Assembly (NCBI GenBank): GCA_003991915.1
Contig: RQTK01000159.1
Location: 439,858-503,857, forward strand
Direction: 5' to 3'
DNA length: 64,000 nucleotides
DNA from: Elysia chlorotica
Lineage: Eukaryota; Mollusca; Gastropoda; Plakobranchidae
Numbering within the stretch: position 1 is the stretch's first letter; every line of letters starts with the position of its first letter. This document shows, piece after piece, positions 52,431 through 63,839 of the stretch. The translations under genes and the position numbers were made by a program. The notes beneath the pieces are model-generated. The model did no database searches. It saw nothing but the letters and a program-made list of their open reading frames with translations, and was not told where the DNA came from.

Positions 52431-52436
52431 TTTATT
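52431..52436 (-). terminator. TRMT10C: Poly(A) signal AATAAA of TRMT10C
   Basis: AATAAA on the minus strand, 14 bases past the stop codon, followed by AT-rich sequence. It implies a very short 3' UTR. Confidence 0.75.
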
Positions 52437-52450
52437 GATAATTCAACAAA

Positions 52451-52583
52451 TCAAACTTTCTGATTCACCAACATGGGAACCACTGAAACAAAAGCCTTTT
52501 TCCACTGACCATCGTCGCGGACGGACAATAAAATGCCAACCATGGAATCCAAATCTAAGTCTTTATGAGCTTGGTGTGCCCAC
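52451..52583 (-). CDS. TRMT10C: TRMT10C exon 6 (terminal)
   Basis: Acceptor CTATTCCTCTCAG, coding WAHQAHKDLDLDSMVGIL, LSVRDDGQWKKAF, VSVVPMLVNQKV, stop TGA at 52451-52453. Confidence 0.9.
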
Positions 52584-55500
52584 CTGAGAGGAATAGAACA
52601 AAAACAAAAAAAAAAATATCAGTATCTATTCCCAGTTATGATACCAAAATGATTTTCTATAATTTGAATAACTTTCTAACATTCTTTTTAGTTACCAGCT
52701 TGCTTTACCCATGGCCATATAAAAAAAAAAAAGAAAAGTCATAATTTTATCAAAATCACATAAGTAAAATCAGTGGGAAATGGCTCACTGCTAATAATTA
52801 AAGAAAAAAAAATCTACACCTGCAATAATAAAGCTAAAGTAAAAGTAAGTGTTGATGTTGGTCGACAAAATTTATATCTTTCAACTGTCTATACATATTG
52901 ATATAAATTATTTCATTCTCCAATGTTTTTGAGATCTTCAAAGCCATTTTCCCCATAAATCTCATAATAACCACCACATCAAAACCCAGCTAGTAACTAG
53001 ATTTAAATCAAACAGGCTTTGCATAAATTTAAAATCAATTATTACACTGTCTAAAATCATGTAAATTGATTTGGCAGCTGACTCCTTTTTTTACACTTTC
53101 AGAAGGCAGGAGTGAGGGCCATTACATTTTTTCCACAGTGTTGAAGTTGTACCAAAAGACAGAATGATGCCTTTGAAAGACAATTTAAAACCAGGAGTAT
53201 TGAGAGATTCACAGATCTTCATTATTCCATTTTCAGGTACTTCAGAAGGCAAGGATTCCTATGGCAATTTTCCTCTTATGATCTAGATAAACTTTAGTGC
53301 TTTTTCTACTCTTCCATTACTAAAGAGTCTTGTTTTATTAGATATCAGTCCTAATAAATGCATAAGTAGGCCTACAGTGTGATCATGTTATTAAAACAAT
53401 ATTTTCAACTCTTACTTTACATGTTGATCTATAGGCAGTTTTTGACACAAAAGGTTTTCTTGTCTGGCCTTAGCAAAAGACAGTTTCTTTCGCACCAAAG
53501 GATCGTGATAGGCGCCAAGAATATATGTCTTGTTTGTATCAAAAACTGTCAGATGCTGAAAAAAGGAAAAGGAAAGTGTAATGAGATATATATCTATCTA
53601 GATTTAAGTGGCAGGGATACAATAATTAAGATCAATTATTAGTCACAGTGACATGACCAAATGGTCTAAAACTTTCACAACTTTTTTTTATATCAATGCC
53701 AACAAAATGAAACATTAAAATAAAATATTAAATATCAATATTTAAAAGGTATATGAGAAGAAAAGAAAAGGAGAATAATAATAATAATAATATAATATAA
53801 TAATAATAATAATAATATATAAAATGAAAAAGAAGAAGGGAAGAAGAAGAAGAAGAAGAAGAAGAAGAAGAAGAAGAAGAAGAAGAAGAAGAAGAAGAAG
53901 AAGAAGAAGAAGAAGAAGAAGAAGAAGAAGAAGAAGAAGAAGAAGAAGAAGAAGAAGAAGAAGAAGAAGAAGAAGAAGAAGAAGAAGAAGAAGAAGAAGA
54001 AGAAGAAGAAAAGGACAAAACATACTCATAAAGGCACTACACATACAAAAAATAACACACACAAAAATAAAATCATCAAACTCTAGTTACCTCTTTCGAT
54101 TGAGAGCTCAGGTAAACCAAATTTTCTGATGGTAAAATGTCAGTATGACTTTTTTCTGTAAATGTGGCCATCACAAAATCAACATTCACCATGCAGTTCA
54201 GCAGCAAATGCCTTGATGAAGAATACAATAAGAATGTATGAAATTTAAAAAAATAAATATGCACCCTAGAACAAGCATTACAAGCATGTGGCACTTTAGT
54301 TAATGGTTATGCAAAAAAAAATAAAGGTAAATGTGTGAAATTTCATGAAAATCTTAACGTTGCTTCACACATAGGACAATTTATATTTGACCAACCCTCA
54401 TAATAGTCAATGACTAGCATTTGAGTTAAAAAAGATGAATCAGTGCTACTGCCATGAATATGAAAAAACAAACAAATGGTATTTTACTACATTGACAGGT
54501 AAAAAATATTAGAAATTTTCCATTTTTTTAAACAACAAAAAATTATTACTCGACTTGCACAATTTTTGTTTAATTTCCGATTTCACTGGATTATTTTCAA
54601 TTTGTTTTTCCACATATTAACATATTTATTGCAAGTCAGAAAAGAAACATGCAAGAGTTTACAAAATTGGAATCACTATTTCAGTTCACTAAATCAAATA
54701 CAAGACAAGTCCAGAGCTGTCTCTGAACAGCAAAAAAACAACAACACAAAACAAAACAAAACAAAAAATACAAGTCCAGTGAGGCTACCTGTAGACTGGG
54801 CCAGTGAAGTCGCAGTTTGTGAAGATGAGGTGGAAGGGATCTGGGTTGGCACCATTGAGGAGGTAAAGATTCCAAATTTGGGACACAAGAGGGTCGATAT
54901 CAATTGACAGTTGGTGCTCATCAAAGCCAAGATCAATTACTAGGTATCCACTGTGAAGCATGGCTGATGCAAGGCGGTAGTTCATCAGCCTGAAAGTGAG
55001 AGCATATTTAAAAAAGAGAAAAAAAATAAAAAAAAGAATCTTTGATTAGTACAGACTGTACATAATAACTTTTTCTATGTCTCCCAAGAGAATACTAAAG
55101 GAAGATAGAAAAACCAGCTGAGATTCAAACTGCAGGGTTCATTCTCTCAGTTCAGAGCTCTAAATGATTGAGCTACCAGCTCTTTGAAAAAAAATGAGAA
55201 ATTGTGAGGGGACATTAGACAAGTTCTATCTCAGAATTAGAGATGACAGCATGAAAAGGTTCTATCTGAACAAAAGAAACTTCAAAACAAGAACTTTATA
55301 GATTGGCAGCCTAGCTGAAAATTAATAGAAATGTTATGGTTATATATTTGTCTATTAAAAAGTGAGGTAAAGACTCAAGAGAGAAAAACTACAATAAGTG
55401 CTTTTAGGTTGGTTTATTCTTTGGGAAGTTATGACTTTGGCTCATCATCTTATGGCTTATAAATATTCGAAAAAGGAAAATACTGATATAATTTTAACAT

Positions 55501-57500
55501 TTTCTTGCTTGTTGATAAAGGACAAATAGTGATAGGTAAACCAATTTACTTGGTACCATTTAATGTATTGGCCCATCTCATTGGTATTGCCTGAATGGAT
55601 ACAGAAACTGAACTGAAAAGTTTTAAAACGCAAAAAATTGTGATGATTATGATAGAATGAACTCTAATAAGTTAATAATGTTTTCTCTATGTTGTCTAAC
55701 CTTTTAAGCGAAATGATTAACAATTACTAATATTTTACAGAGCAATCCACGGACAATGAATGAGAGGCTACAAATAGCTAAAACAAAATCATATTCATCC
55801 AATTCCAAAGGAAAAATAATAAAATAATATCTCACGAAAACGTTACACAAATTTTCTCCTTTCAGTTTGAGCATCATGGTAATTTACAATTTTCAGTTTC
55901 ACCCAACCTTGAATCAGATCAATTATCATTTAATTGATACAAATTACCTTTGTTACATCTAAGGTAATAAGATTAATTTTCTATAGGTAATTTCACTGGG
56001 GGCCATGACATTTATAACTAGTTTTTTGTTGTTCTTATTTTAATGAATGTTTATGGATGATTTCATTGTCCTTATATTGTTATGAAAATTATTACCGTCA
56101 TGAATATCATCTACATCTTCCCCATAACCGCAACCAGTGTTACCATAACTACTATTACATATTATTATTACTGTTTTATTGTTAAAGTTATCTTTGTTGT
56201 TATTTTTATTACCATTATATTATTAGTGGTTGCTATTGTTGTTGTTTTTGTTTCTGTCATTTTTGTCCTATTTAAATTACTGTCAATTTTTACTTTTATT
56301 GTTATTGGCTTTGTAATTATTATTTTTATCATTGATGCATTATTTCTATATCTTTGTGTAACAGTCGTTATTTTATGTATCTTGTTACTGGTACATAAAA
56401 ATAAAAGAGGAAACAAAAATAAAACAACAAAAAAAAACACCCACCCACAAACAAATGCAAATTATTTACCATTTACCTTTCTTTCTGCAAAGAAGTCAAA
56501 GATTGAAGAAAAATACTCTCAGAATTTTCTCCATCTGTATCTGACTCTGCCCCCACCTGCTCCATTCTTTTCTCTCTTTCAATCTTTCGCTTTTTGGCTA
56601 TCTGCTCCAAGTTGCAATAATAGGCTAGACGTTCGTCCATCGACGACATTGTCATCGCCTCAAGCCAGTTTCTGTTGGTTAAATCCTCTGGAGCCTGTAC
56701 AGGGACACATGGATTAAAATATTCAGTGAAAAGTGTTGGGACAAAAATGAAAAAAAAAACAAATACTTCAGTTTTTATTTTCTTAGTAACAATTTGTATT
56801 CATTAGTTTGTGATGCGCAAGACCACTGCCATCAGTTGATGAAATTATGCAAGATAATAGTACAAGTAGCTGGGATTGCAATATATTTTCAAAACATGTA
56901 CCTTTTATTGAATATATTATGTATTATTTTCTATATTTGTCACATCTATCATTTCAGCTGCTCTGAACTTCAACTTGAAATGAATACCACATTGCCAGTA
57001 CCTTATCAATTTCAGTATTAAAACGCCTGTAAATGATTAAAATTACTATATTCAAAAATATATGCTCTGGTTTAGTTCTGATTACAATTTTTTTTTATAA
57101 AATACTAAATACTTACGGGGATTGAATAACCCTCAGAGAATAAGAAGCTATGTTCAAGCTGCACAATCTTGAGGAACCTCAACTGCTGCTCGTCTAACTG
57201 CTGGATGGCTTGGTTTAGTCTCTGGTCCACCTCGGCTTGGACAGCGTCTGCAAGGCTGAAGCTCTCAGCTTCACATTTGTGCTTTGCCTTCAGTTCCGAA
57301 AGTTGTATGTCCGCACACAGATCATGGACCACAGACTGCTTGAGGGTGCTGTAGAGCTGGGCATGTTTACAGTACGTCAGACCATTGCAGATCTCTCTGG
57401 CAAACCATGGAAAACTGATCTTAATCTTAGACTTTGAGCAGAAATATCTGCCAGAAAGCTTGAATCTCTTGCTAAGAAGTCTGGAGACAGTTGGAAGCAT
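52451..57500 (-). CDS. TRMT10C: tRNA methyltransferase 10 C (mitochondrial RNase P protein 1), 6 coding exons
   Basis: Six exons with matching phases give 398 residues, close to the ~400 of vertebrate TRMT10C. The N-terminus (MLPTVSRLLSKRFKLSGRYF) is Arg/Lys-rich without acids, as for mitochondrial import. A coiled-coil linker (KKRKIEREKRMEQ) precedes the SPOUT methyltransferase domain with NPDPFHLIFTNCDFTG, TEKSHTDILPSENLVYLS, TYILGAYHDP and KLPIDQHV, which align clearly with human TRMT10C (DPFHIYFCN, TEKSHVDLFPKDSIIYL, YVIGSFVD, LPLDKYL). In the known complex it binds SDR5C1/HSD17B10, methylates position 9 of mitochondrial tRNAs and, with PRORP, cleaves tRNA 5' leaders. The conserved Asp in GAYHD corresponds to the catalytic aspartate. 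Confidence 0.93.
53416..53555 (-). CDS. TRMT10C: TRMT10C exon 5 (catalytic Asp)
   Basis: Acceptor CCTTTTTTCAG, donor TAAA|GTAAGA. Encodes HLTVFDTNKTYILGAYHD, LSFAKARQENLLCQK and LPIDQHV. Confidence 0.92.
53841..54010. repeat. (GAA)n array in TRMT10C intron 4
   Basis: About 57 uninterrupted GAA/AAG triplets. On the gene's sense strand it is TTC. It is preceded by ATA/AAT repeats at 53775-53822. Confidence 0.95.
54091..54211 (-). CDS. TRMT10C: TRMT10C exon 4 (SPOUT domain)
   Basis: Acceptor CTTCATCAAG, donor GAG|GTAACT. Encodes HLLLNCMVNVDFVMATF then TEKSHTDILPSENLVYLS, a hallmark TRMT10 segment. Confidence 0.92.
54789..54989 (-). CDS. TRMT10C: TRMT10C exon 3 (SPOUT domain start)
   Basis: Acceptor CTCACTTTCAG, donor ACAG|GTAGCC. 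Encodes LMNYRLASAMLHSGYL, VIDLGFDEHQLS and NPDPFHLIFTNCDFTG. Confidence 0.92.
55000..56476. other. TRMT10C intron 2
   Basis: AT-rich intron with a SINE-head remnant at 55090-55195. The 211-codon plus-strand frame at 56082-56717 is a composition artefact (ATT-rich, hydrophobic) and runs through exon 2 on the wrong strand. Confidence 0.6.
55090..55195 (-). repeat. SINE head remnant (second family)
   Basis: The minus strand reads GAGCTGGTAGCTCAATCATT then GCAGTTTGAATCTC, A- and B-box-like at tRNA spacing. Confidence 0.5.
56477..56694 (-). CDS. TRMT10C: TRMT10C exon 2
   Basis: Acceptor TGTCCCTGTACAG, donor AAAG|GTAAAT. Encodes APEDLTNRNWLEAMTMSS, ERLAYYCNLEQIAKKRK and FLQSLTSLQKE. Phase 0 in, 2 out. 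Confidence 0.9.
57117..57500 (-). CDS. TRMT10C: TRMT10C exon 1 (mitochondrial targeting, helical domain)
   Basis: ATG at 57500, 128 codons, donor ATCCCC|GTAAGT, phase 0. Contains the targeting segment, then QSVVHDLCADIQLSEL and AEVDQRLNQAIQQLDEQ. An acceptor-like TTATTTCAG at about 57552 suggests a non-coding exon boundary just upstream. Confidence 0.88.
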
Positions 57501-59439
57501 GTTGAATTTTCAGTATTTCTTGAACAGTGCCCTCTTTTGATTGCTTTGCACCTGAAATAAGCAGAAAAATGTTAGATGTTTGTAAATCTGGCAGTTTGTA
57601 ATTTGGTGTTTGATATCTCTGAAATATTGGCAAGGCAGCACACTCTAAGCATGTTGGCTTGTGTCTTGGTGGAGTGGTTTGTTTTGTTGATTGGCTAAAA
57701 CAAATATTACTTTGCTCCTCAGTCGTGAGTGTAATAATTGGTTGCTGTACAGTGTGACATGCCATTGTTAGATATTGCTGTGACTTTTTTTTTATTTCGA
57801 ACAAAGTGAATGTCATCCGCAGATAAAGTATTTGTTGTTGTTTGAATCCTCATTATTTGGTGTCATGTGTTTTATGTTGATCTGTTTACGGTTCATATTC
57901 CCCAAGCTCGTATTTAAAAACTGAACACACGCATGCATCACACTCATTCTCACTTAGATTTTCATCAAATTCAGTCTACAGTTTATCTGCTTTTGCCGCA
58001 AGTTCTGTAACTGTTCAAGAGCATTCCTCAGAGTTTATGGTCAACTTTGCTTTTTAAAATGTCTAATCATGTTCATACACATGTAAGAAAAATGTTTTTG
58101 GTTAGTGTTGATGTTGTCTCTTTCAATAAAGACGGTTAAGATCATCAAAAGGTCAGATGAAAAATCACTGTACAAAGAAGTTTATTTCTATTTCTCTTCT
58201 TCTCTGCTAGGGTGAGTATACTATTCGCACATACGCTGCAAAGTTCTCTAAGTTGAAACTGACGCTTTTCTTCAGAATATTCCATTTTTATTAACTTAAA
58301 TAATTATTAATAATTGCTTTGCTATAATGTTTGTGATGACTGTTTTGCTGCACTGTGTTGCACTGGTAGGAATTGCGTGAAGCAATCTTACATAGAGAAA
58401 CGAAAAAAATAGTGTATTAAAAAGTACTAGTGACGCCAAATTGTTAATTGTACACACTTCTTAATCTTATCAAATCTGATGCAAAATAATGGAACAACTA
58501 TTGATAAAATCATGGATTATATATCTAGAAACTAAATCACAAATGTACCTAAAAAAAATATCACTGGCACATATATACCAAAGAAAGAAGCGTGTAAAAG
58601 CTCAGTTAAAGAAGCACTGTGTGTCTTGTGCAGCAGAAAAAGAATACAAGAATTGACTTTGCTTAAATATTAGAGTTACGCGACTAACTAATCGGAATGT
58701 GTGCGTTCCCGACTTTTTTTTCTGTGCAATGTACCGCCAGCAGTTACTTGTCGCACTCCCTAATAACGCCGACCTCACCTGTCAGATCAAATTACCTGCA
58801 GGTGATTAATCTTGTCAGCCTCACCACGCGCTTAAGATGATTCGTCTCCTTAATATAATTAAGGCAAATTCTTGACTGACGCATTTATAAAGACAAATCT
58901 AAGCTAAATTTCTGCCTGCAAACTGCCGTACCAAATAGGGATTAGGCCCTTGCTGGAGCTGGCTTTTCACAGATATATTCTAGACTCTAAATTATAAAGA
59001 TGAGATCTAGGTCACGATCTACCTAAAATAGATCTAGATCTAGACAATTTTTCACCCAAATACCAATAATATTGCTCGTCTTGGTATCTAGATCTAAATC
59101 TAGATTTCTAGATCTAATTCTAAGTCTAATCAACAAAATTTAATTACCTTTTAAATAACATTACATCCAGTATAGCCTAACTAAAACAATGACAAAGTCC
59201 CAAACTTATGGGGAAGTCCAACTATGTTTTTATATATATAAAAAAAGATATAGTCTGGATAATCTGGATCTAGCTCTAAATTCTTTAGCCAAGATAACAA
59301 ATCGTAAAGGTGTCAAATTGTGTTCGTTTGGTTCATGTCTGTCTTCCTTTGAAAATGAAAGTGAAAGTAAGCTTATCAACTAACGCCAGAACTAGAACTA
59401 TAATCTAATTTATAGCAGTCAACTCAAAAGAGCGTCCAT

Positions 59440-59585
59440 CGATACTATGGGTAGCTCAATGGGTTCTTGACCGATAATGGACAGTTATGTACACTTAATA
59501 TGTTCGTGCATTTTGATGAGAAAGAGGGAGATCCAAGGTTCGAATCTTTGTCTTTGTACCGTCGTGGGGTGGACGCTCAATCCTT
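59440..59585 (+). repeat. SINE-like tRNA-derived remnant
   Basis: GGGTAGCTCAATGGGTTCTTG (A box) and AAGGTTCGAATCTTTG (B box) on the plus strand, with a longer than usual spacing of about 80 bases. Confidence 0.45.
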
Positions 59586-60065
59586 AAATATTATGGACAT
59601 ATTCACAGTAAGATCTTGATCAACAAAATAATTGTGGGGAAAAAACACCACGAGACAAGCTTTAAATACCGAGCGAAATAAAGGGAAATCAACATAGTGT
59701 AAGTGTAAGGTATAAAGAATGAATTATTGGATCCTCTAGACATATCAAGAGTTGAGCTGATTTGGTTTAACGTCAGCACTGTTTAGACACACTAACAAAA
59801 TGCAGTCGTTTTCTTATGTTTATACATGTATATCTTTGTTGGTGAAATAACGGCATGCAAGTATCTATCTTCGAAAGAGATGTAGAGTAAAACACCTTAT
59901 CTTTGCAAGCTACTAAATAGTGGTTGAGATTAAAGAAAAAAAGAAAATTCAGAAGTTTTATTACTTTTTTGTTTTGTTTTGTTCAAATATTATTTGTATC
60001 TCAATAATGTTAAATTTTTTTAATATGTGCCAGCCACCAGGGACAACAAGAGTGTAATCGTTTGT

Positions 60066-60102
60066 GTGTGTGTGTGTGTGTGCGTGTATGTGTGTGTGTG
60101 TT
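60066..60102. repeat. (GT)n microsatellite
   Basis: A short GT run. Confidence 0.85.
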
Positions 60103-61289
60103 CACGGCGAATATAATGCGCGGTGAGAAAAGTATTCGCAACCTAACTTACAAATTACTACTCCTTGACTAGTGCAGTAACACTTAGTTCCGAAATGCTC
60201 TGTTAAAAATGGAAGGTACTGGGCATACTTTACTTTTACCGTACTTAAGTTAGGCCTACATCCCCTTAGGCATACTGCAGATTTTAGTGCTCTATGATTA
60301 TTGTGGAGGAATAAAGTATGATCCTAGTCTCTGATTGATTTTATGCCCTTTGACTTTCAGAAAAATTACCGATACGGATGGGCGGTTTTATCATTTTGCT
60401 CTACCTTTGTCAATCATTGTATATTATCTGTATATATGCACGGCAAATGGTTAGATTTTCACTAAAGGATCCATCCGCTGTCTAATCCTCTTGTAAGTAC
60501 CTTGTACCATTACGCAGTTGTTTTTTTATGTTTGCTTTTCACCAAGAGTACGTTATGTTTATATTTTCGTTACGGTATTAATAATTTCAATGGTATGTTA
60601 CTCTTTCTGTAAGCATAATAATATTCCATACCGTAAGCAGTCCAGATTGTAAACTAAGTTGGGTCTACTTTCATTTGTATATGCATTTGGTGCGTGTAGT
60701 TAAGATTTCAAGATCGCGCACGACTTTCATTCCACAAGCTACTACGGAAGCAAGACGCGTTTCTTAAATTTCAATGAAATTTTAAAGATAGACCACACAT
60801 TTAAAATGTTTAATTTCTACGCGCCGTAGAAGTGACTGCTTGATGTTGTCAGTTTGCGAACCGCTCGCTTGTTAGCTTGTCTGGTTTAGTTTGTGTATTT
60901 TTTAGCTATAAAGACAGGGCCCTTTAACTAAATAATGCCAAGACTTTAGAGGCACAATATTCTCATATTTAGCAGCATGATTGTTAAAAAACAAACAAAA
61001 AACACGCCCCCCCCCCACACACACACAATTATGGATGAACATGAAATTTTAAGAAGACAAAAACTCAAGTAATTCCTTGGGGGAGATTTTTATTGCGATT
61101 GTAACAAGGTGATTGTGTATGCATGTACAGATATTATATTATTTAAAGAAATATTTCAGTTATCGTTAACTTTGCAAATTAAATTGATACGATACTTATG
61201 TTATCGTTTCTCACATTAAAAAGATGGTCAGATTTAACTTTTTAGACGGCTGTTACCCATGCATAAAACATTAAGCTAGTGAGAGCTCT

Positions 61290-61837
61290 TTATGAGCGGG
61301 GTGGGTTTGAGAAATAAAGCAGCAGATCTGCATCATCCCATGGGATGTCTGAACGGCTGGAATCGGAGGAGGCGGAGTTCTTGGCAAAAGAGGCGTGGTC
61401 TGGAGGGGAAGTGCTTTGATTGACAGATAGGCCCGAGAACATCGCGGGACTCTCTGCCAGCGGGGTGGAGAACGCGTTGGAGACAGACGGCACAGTCAGG
61501 GGGTTCACGCCTGCAGCGACAGGGCCAGGTCTCAGTCCAGGAAGCTTTTGGAACCGGTTTAGTCCGGTCGCCGCCGGTGCGGAGGTTTCAAAGTTTTCAA
61601 ACTTGTAGCTGTAGGGGTCGGGTTGGGGCGGGGCTGTCGCCATGGGTGCTGGGATGGATCGACTCGGTGGCTGGGCGGGCAGGAAGACCGGCTTGCCGAC
61701 ACTGTCTTCACTTCTAGCGGGAGGATCTATACTGATCATGGTGCTTGGGTTCAGAGAGGCGTACGATGCTGGGGGTGGGATGGGGTCGACCTCAGGAGGG
61801 GCGGCTTTCACGTGAACCACGGCCGCTCTCTTGCTTT
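61290..61837 (-). CDS. Six-Cys adaptor gene, Pro-rich tail exon (terminal)
   Basis: Acceptor CCTCTTTCCAG, phase 1, stop TAA at 61290-61292. The 181 residues are rich in Pro, Ser and Ala (PPEVDPIPPPASYAS, FLPAQPPSRSIPAP, APPQPDPYSY) and end acidic-hydrophobic (IPWDDADLLLYF). GC-rich relative to its surroundings, as expected for coding sequence. Confidence 0.8.
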
Positions 61838-63839
61838 CTGGAAAGAGGGGTAGTGTGGGAAAATGCACTTATTCTATTTTAGCCCTTCTGCTTGTAAATG
61901 TATAGACTGTGCATTTAAAATCTTGGAAATGGAAAACTAACGGATACATAATAGATCTAGCAATGTATAATATAATCAATAAGCTAAGATGTGAAGAATG
62001 GACGTTGGAACGTTCTTGCAATTAAAAACATATATTGCATCTCACTTTTTTAAAGCCAAAATCAATGACGTCACGAAGAAGTGGCAAAAGTGCTGCTAGC
62101 TTTCCATGCTAGAGGCACTTAAGTGCTGGTAACCACTCAAAACAAAGATTTTTTAGGACTGAAAAATCAAAAGCACTTTAGTGCTGCAGCCATTTTGTTA
62201 GGCAAAATAATATTTTTTTTTTCTGTACGAATAGGTCCATAGGCAGTCTGAAGATTAAAAAAAAAAAAACGAGAAGAAAAAACAACTACCAAAAAATGTA
62301 TTATAATATTTTCATCACTGATAACATGAACAACATTATCACCGATGTCTATAAAAGATTTGGCATATGTGTAAAGAAGGAGGTCAATAGTATGGGCATG
62401 GGCTTATAAATGCATTAATTTGGTAGGTTGACCCATGAGAAAATGTTCTCTTTAATTTGGCTTCGTTTCTTTCTAATTTGATTTTATCTGACATAAAAAA
62501 ATTCTTTATATTTGTCCATGATTTTCATGCCCAATTTTAAATTTGTTAAAAAGTGTATAATTCTATGTATCTTGTTCAATGAAAATGGTTTTAGTGTGCC
62601 GGAGCCTAGACGGGAAAAGTAAGCAAGGTCCTCTAACACTAACGGTTGCCATTGTAACAGCTTCACTGCCACTAGTGTCCATTATTGCAATGATTGTATT
62701 TGTAAACACCTTCACCACCACGCCCACTATCATCATCATCACCAACACAAGCACCACCACCACCACCACCACAACTACAAAAATATTAGCCATAATGGAT
62801 AAGAAAACAGCAAAACTAAAAAAAAAATCAAAATGAAACAAAAAAAATAGCACCCCCCCACCCACCCCCCAAACCCAAAATCATACAAAACAAAAAAACA
62901 AACAAACAAACAAACGAACAAACGAACAAACAAACAAACAAAAAGCAACAAAAAACAAAACAAACAAACACTACCAGTACCACAACTACCACAAATAAAA
63001 ACCAATAGCGTCGCCGCCATTACTTTTCTTTTTCCTTTTCTTGTCCTCGCCATCGTCACCGATGCCCTTGACCTTGGTCTTGAGGTCAGTCATGCGGTTC
63101 ATCCGGTTGAGAGCCTGGATGTCCCTGATCAGGCGCCGCTTCTTCAGCTGCCACTTGACGATGGCGACGACGATGACAGCGATGATGGCCAGACCAACGA
63201 CACCTGCGGCTATCACCGTAATCAACTTGTACGTCTCGAACGTCTTCTGGCCTCTGGAAATCAGCGGTAGACAATGAGAAATGTAAGTGCATGTATAAAT
63301 TACTATGAGTAGTGATGAAGATTTTTATAATAAGAGAAGAAGCCTTCGTATCCCCATTGAATAAATCCTAAAATTATCGCAAAAAATTCCACCAATGAAG
63401 AAACCCTGATATAATTACTTATCTTATTTCATACCCTGAGGTAATTTTTAAAAATCTATCTTAATATCTTATTTCATACCTGAGGTAATTAAAAAAAAAT
63501 CTATCTTAATATCTTATTTCATACCCTGTGGTAATTTTTAAAATCTATTTTAATATCTTATTTCATACCCTGCGGTAATTTTTAAAAATCTATCCTAATA
63601 TCTTATTTCAAACCATGTGGTAATTTTTAAAAATCTTATCTTAATTATCCTACACATCATCTTCAGGGGCGCAGCACTCCGGAGCCCTGTTGTCCCCGCA
63701 GCATCCCCGCTTGCAGTATAGAATCGTCTGCCCGAACGCGCCATCCCGGACCTCTTCGCTCACATCCTCAGTGATTCTGCCGAATGGGTCGTAGCTGATG
63801 TCGTTCATGGGCAGGCATATCGTGGGTGAGCTCAAACTC
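61290..63839 (-). CDS. Six-cysteine single-pass transmembrane adaptor (Shisa/CYYR1/WBP1-like), 3' part
   Basis: Three phase-compatible exons encode about 328 residues; the signal-peptide end is beyond the right edge. The extracellular part shows six cysteines in the order C...C-x3-CC-x6-CC (TICLPMND, LYCKRGCC, APECCAPED). A transmembrane helix follows (LITVIAAGVVGLAIIAV, IVVAIV), then a basic juxtamembrane patch (KWQLKKRR, DKKRKKKSN) and a long Pro/Ser-rich tail ending LLLYFSNPPRS. Six Cys, one helix and a proline-rich tail is the architecture of Shisa-like (STMC6) adaptors, which control trafficking or receptor function. No canonical PPxY is present in the visible tail, and sequence similarity beyond the pattern is weak, so the exact subfamily is open. 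Confidence 0.7.
61845..63000. other. Intron of the six-Cys adaptor gene
   Basis: AT-rich, with short CCA, CAAA and ACAA repeats (62700-62990). No exon recognised. Confidence 0.6.
63003..63253 (-). CDS. Six-Cys adaptor gene, transmembrane exon
   Basis: Acceptor GCTGATTTCCAG, donor ATTG|GTTTTT. Encodes GQKTFETYKLITVIAAG, VVGLAIIAVIVVAIVKW, QLKKRRLIRDIQALNRM and a Lys-rich cytoplasmic end. Confidence 0.8.
63405..63650. repeat. ~47-bp tandem array abutting an exon donor
   Basis: About five units of CTTATTTCATACCCTG, GGTAATTTTTAAAAATC, TATCTTAATA. The last unit ends at the donor of the exon at 63654. Confidence 0.85.
63654..63839 (-). CDS. Six-Cys adaptor gene, ectodomain exon
   Basis: Acceptor GCATGCATGCAG, coding SLSSPTICLPMNDISYD, EEVRDGAFGQTILYC and KRGCCGDNRAPECC. 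The donor is taken as GATGT|GTAGGA because it alone gives phase 2, matching the next exon (DDV-GQKTF). Confidence 0.75.

Larger units (their letters stand above)
57501..61289. other. Intergenic between TRMT10C and the six-Cys adaptor gene
   Basis: The TRMT10C promoter should lie here, but no gene is recognised. It holds a TAGATC-word cluster (58970-59130), a SINE-like head (59440-59585), a SINE-tail relic at 59750-59790 (GGTTTAACGTCAGCACTGTT) and a GT microsatellite (60066-60102). Confidence 0.5.

Noticed and set aside
53728-54129. Poly-Ser, poly-Leu and poly-Arg frames
   Set aside because: Translations of the intronic GAA array.
56082-56717. 211-codon plus-strand frame
   Set aside because: ATT-rich hydrophobic translation that overlaps TRMT10C exon 2 in antisense; no domain.
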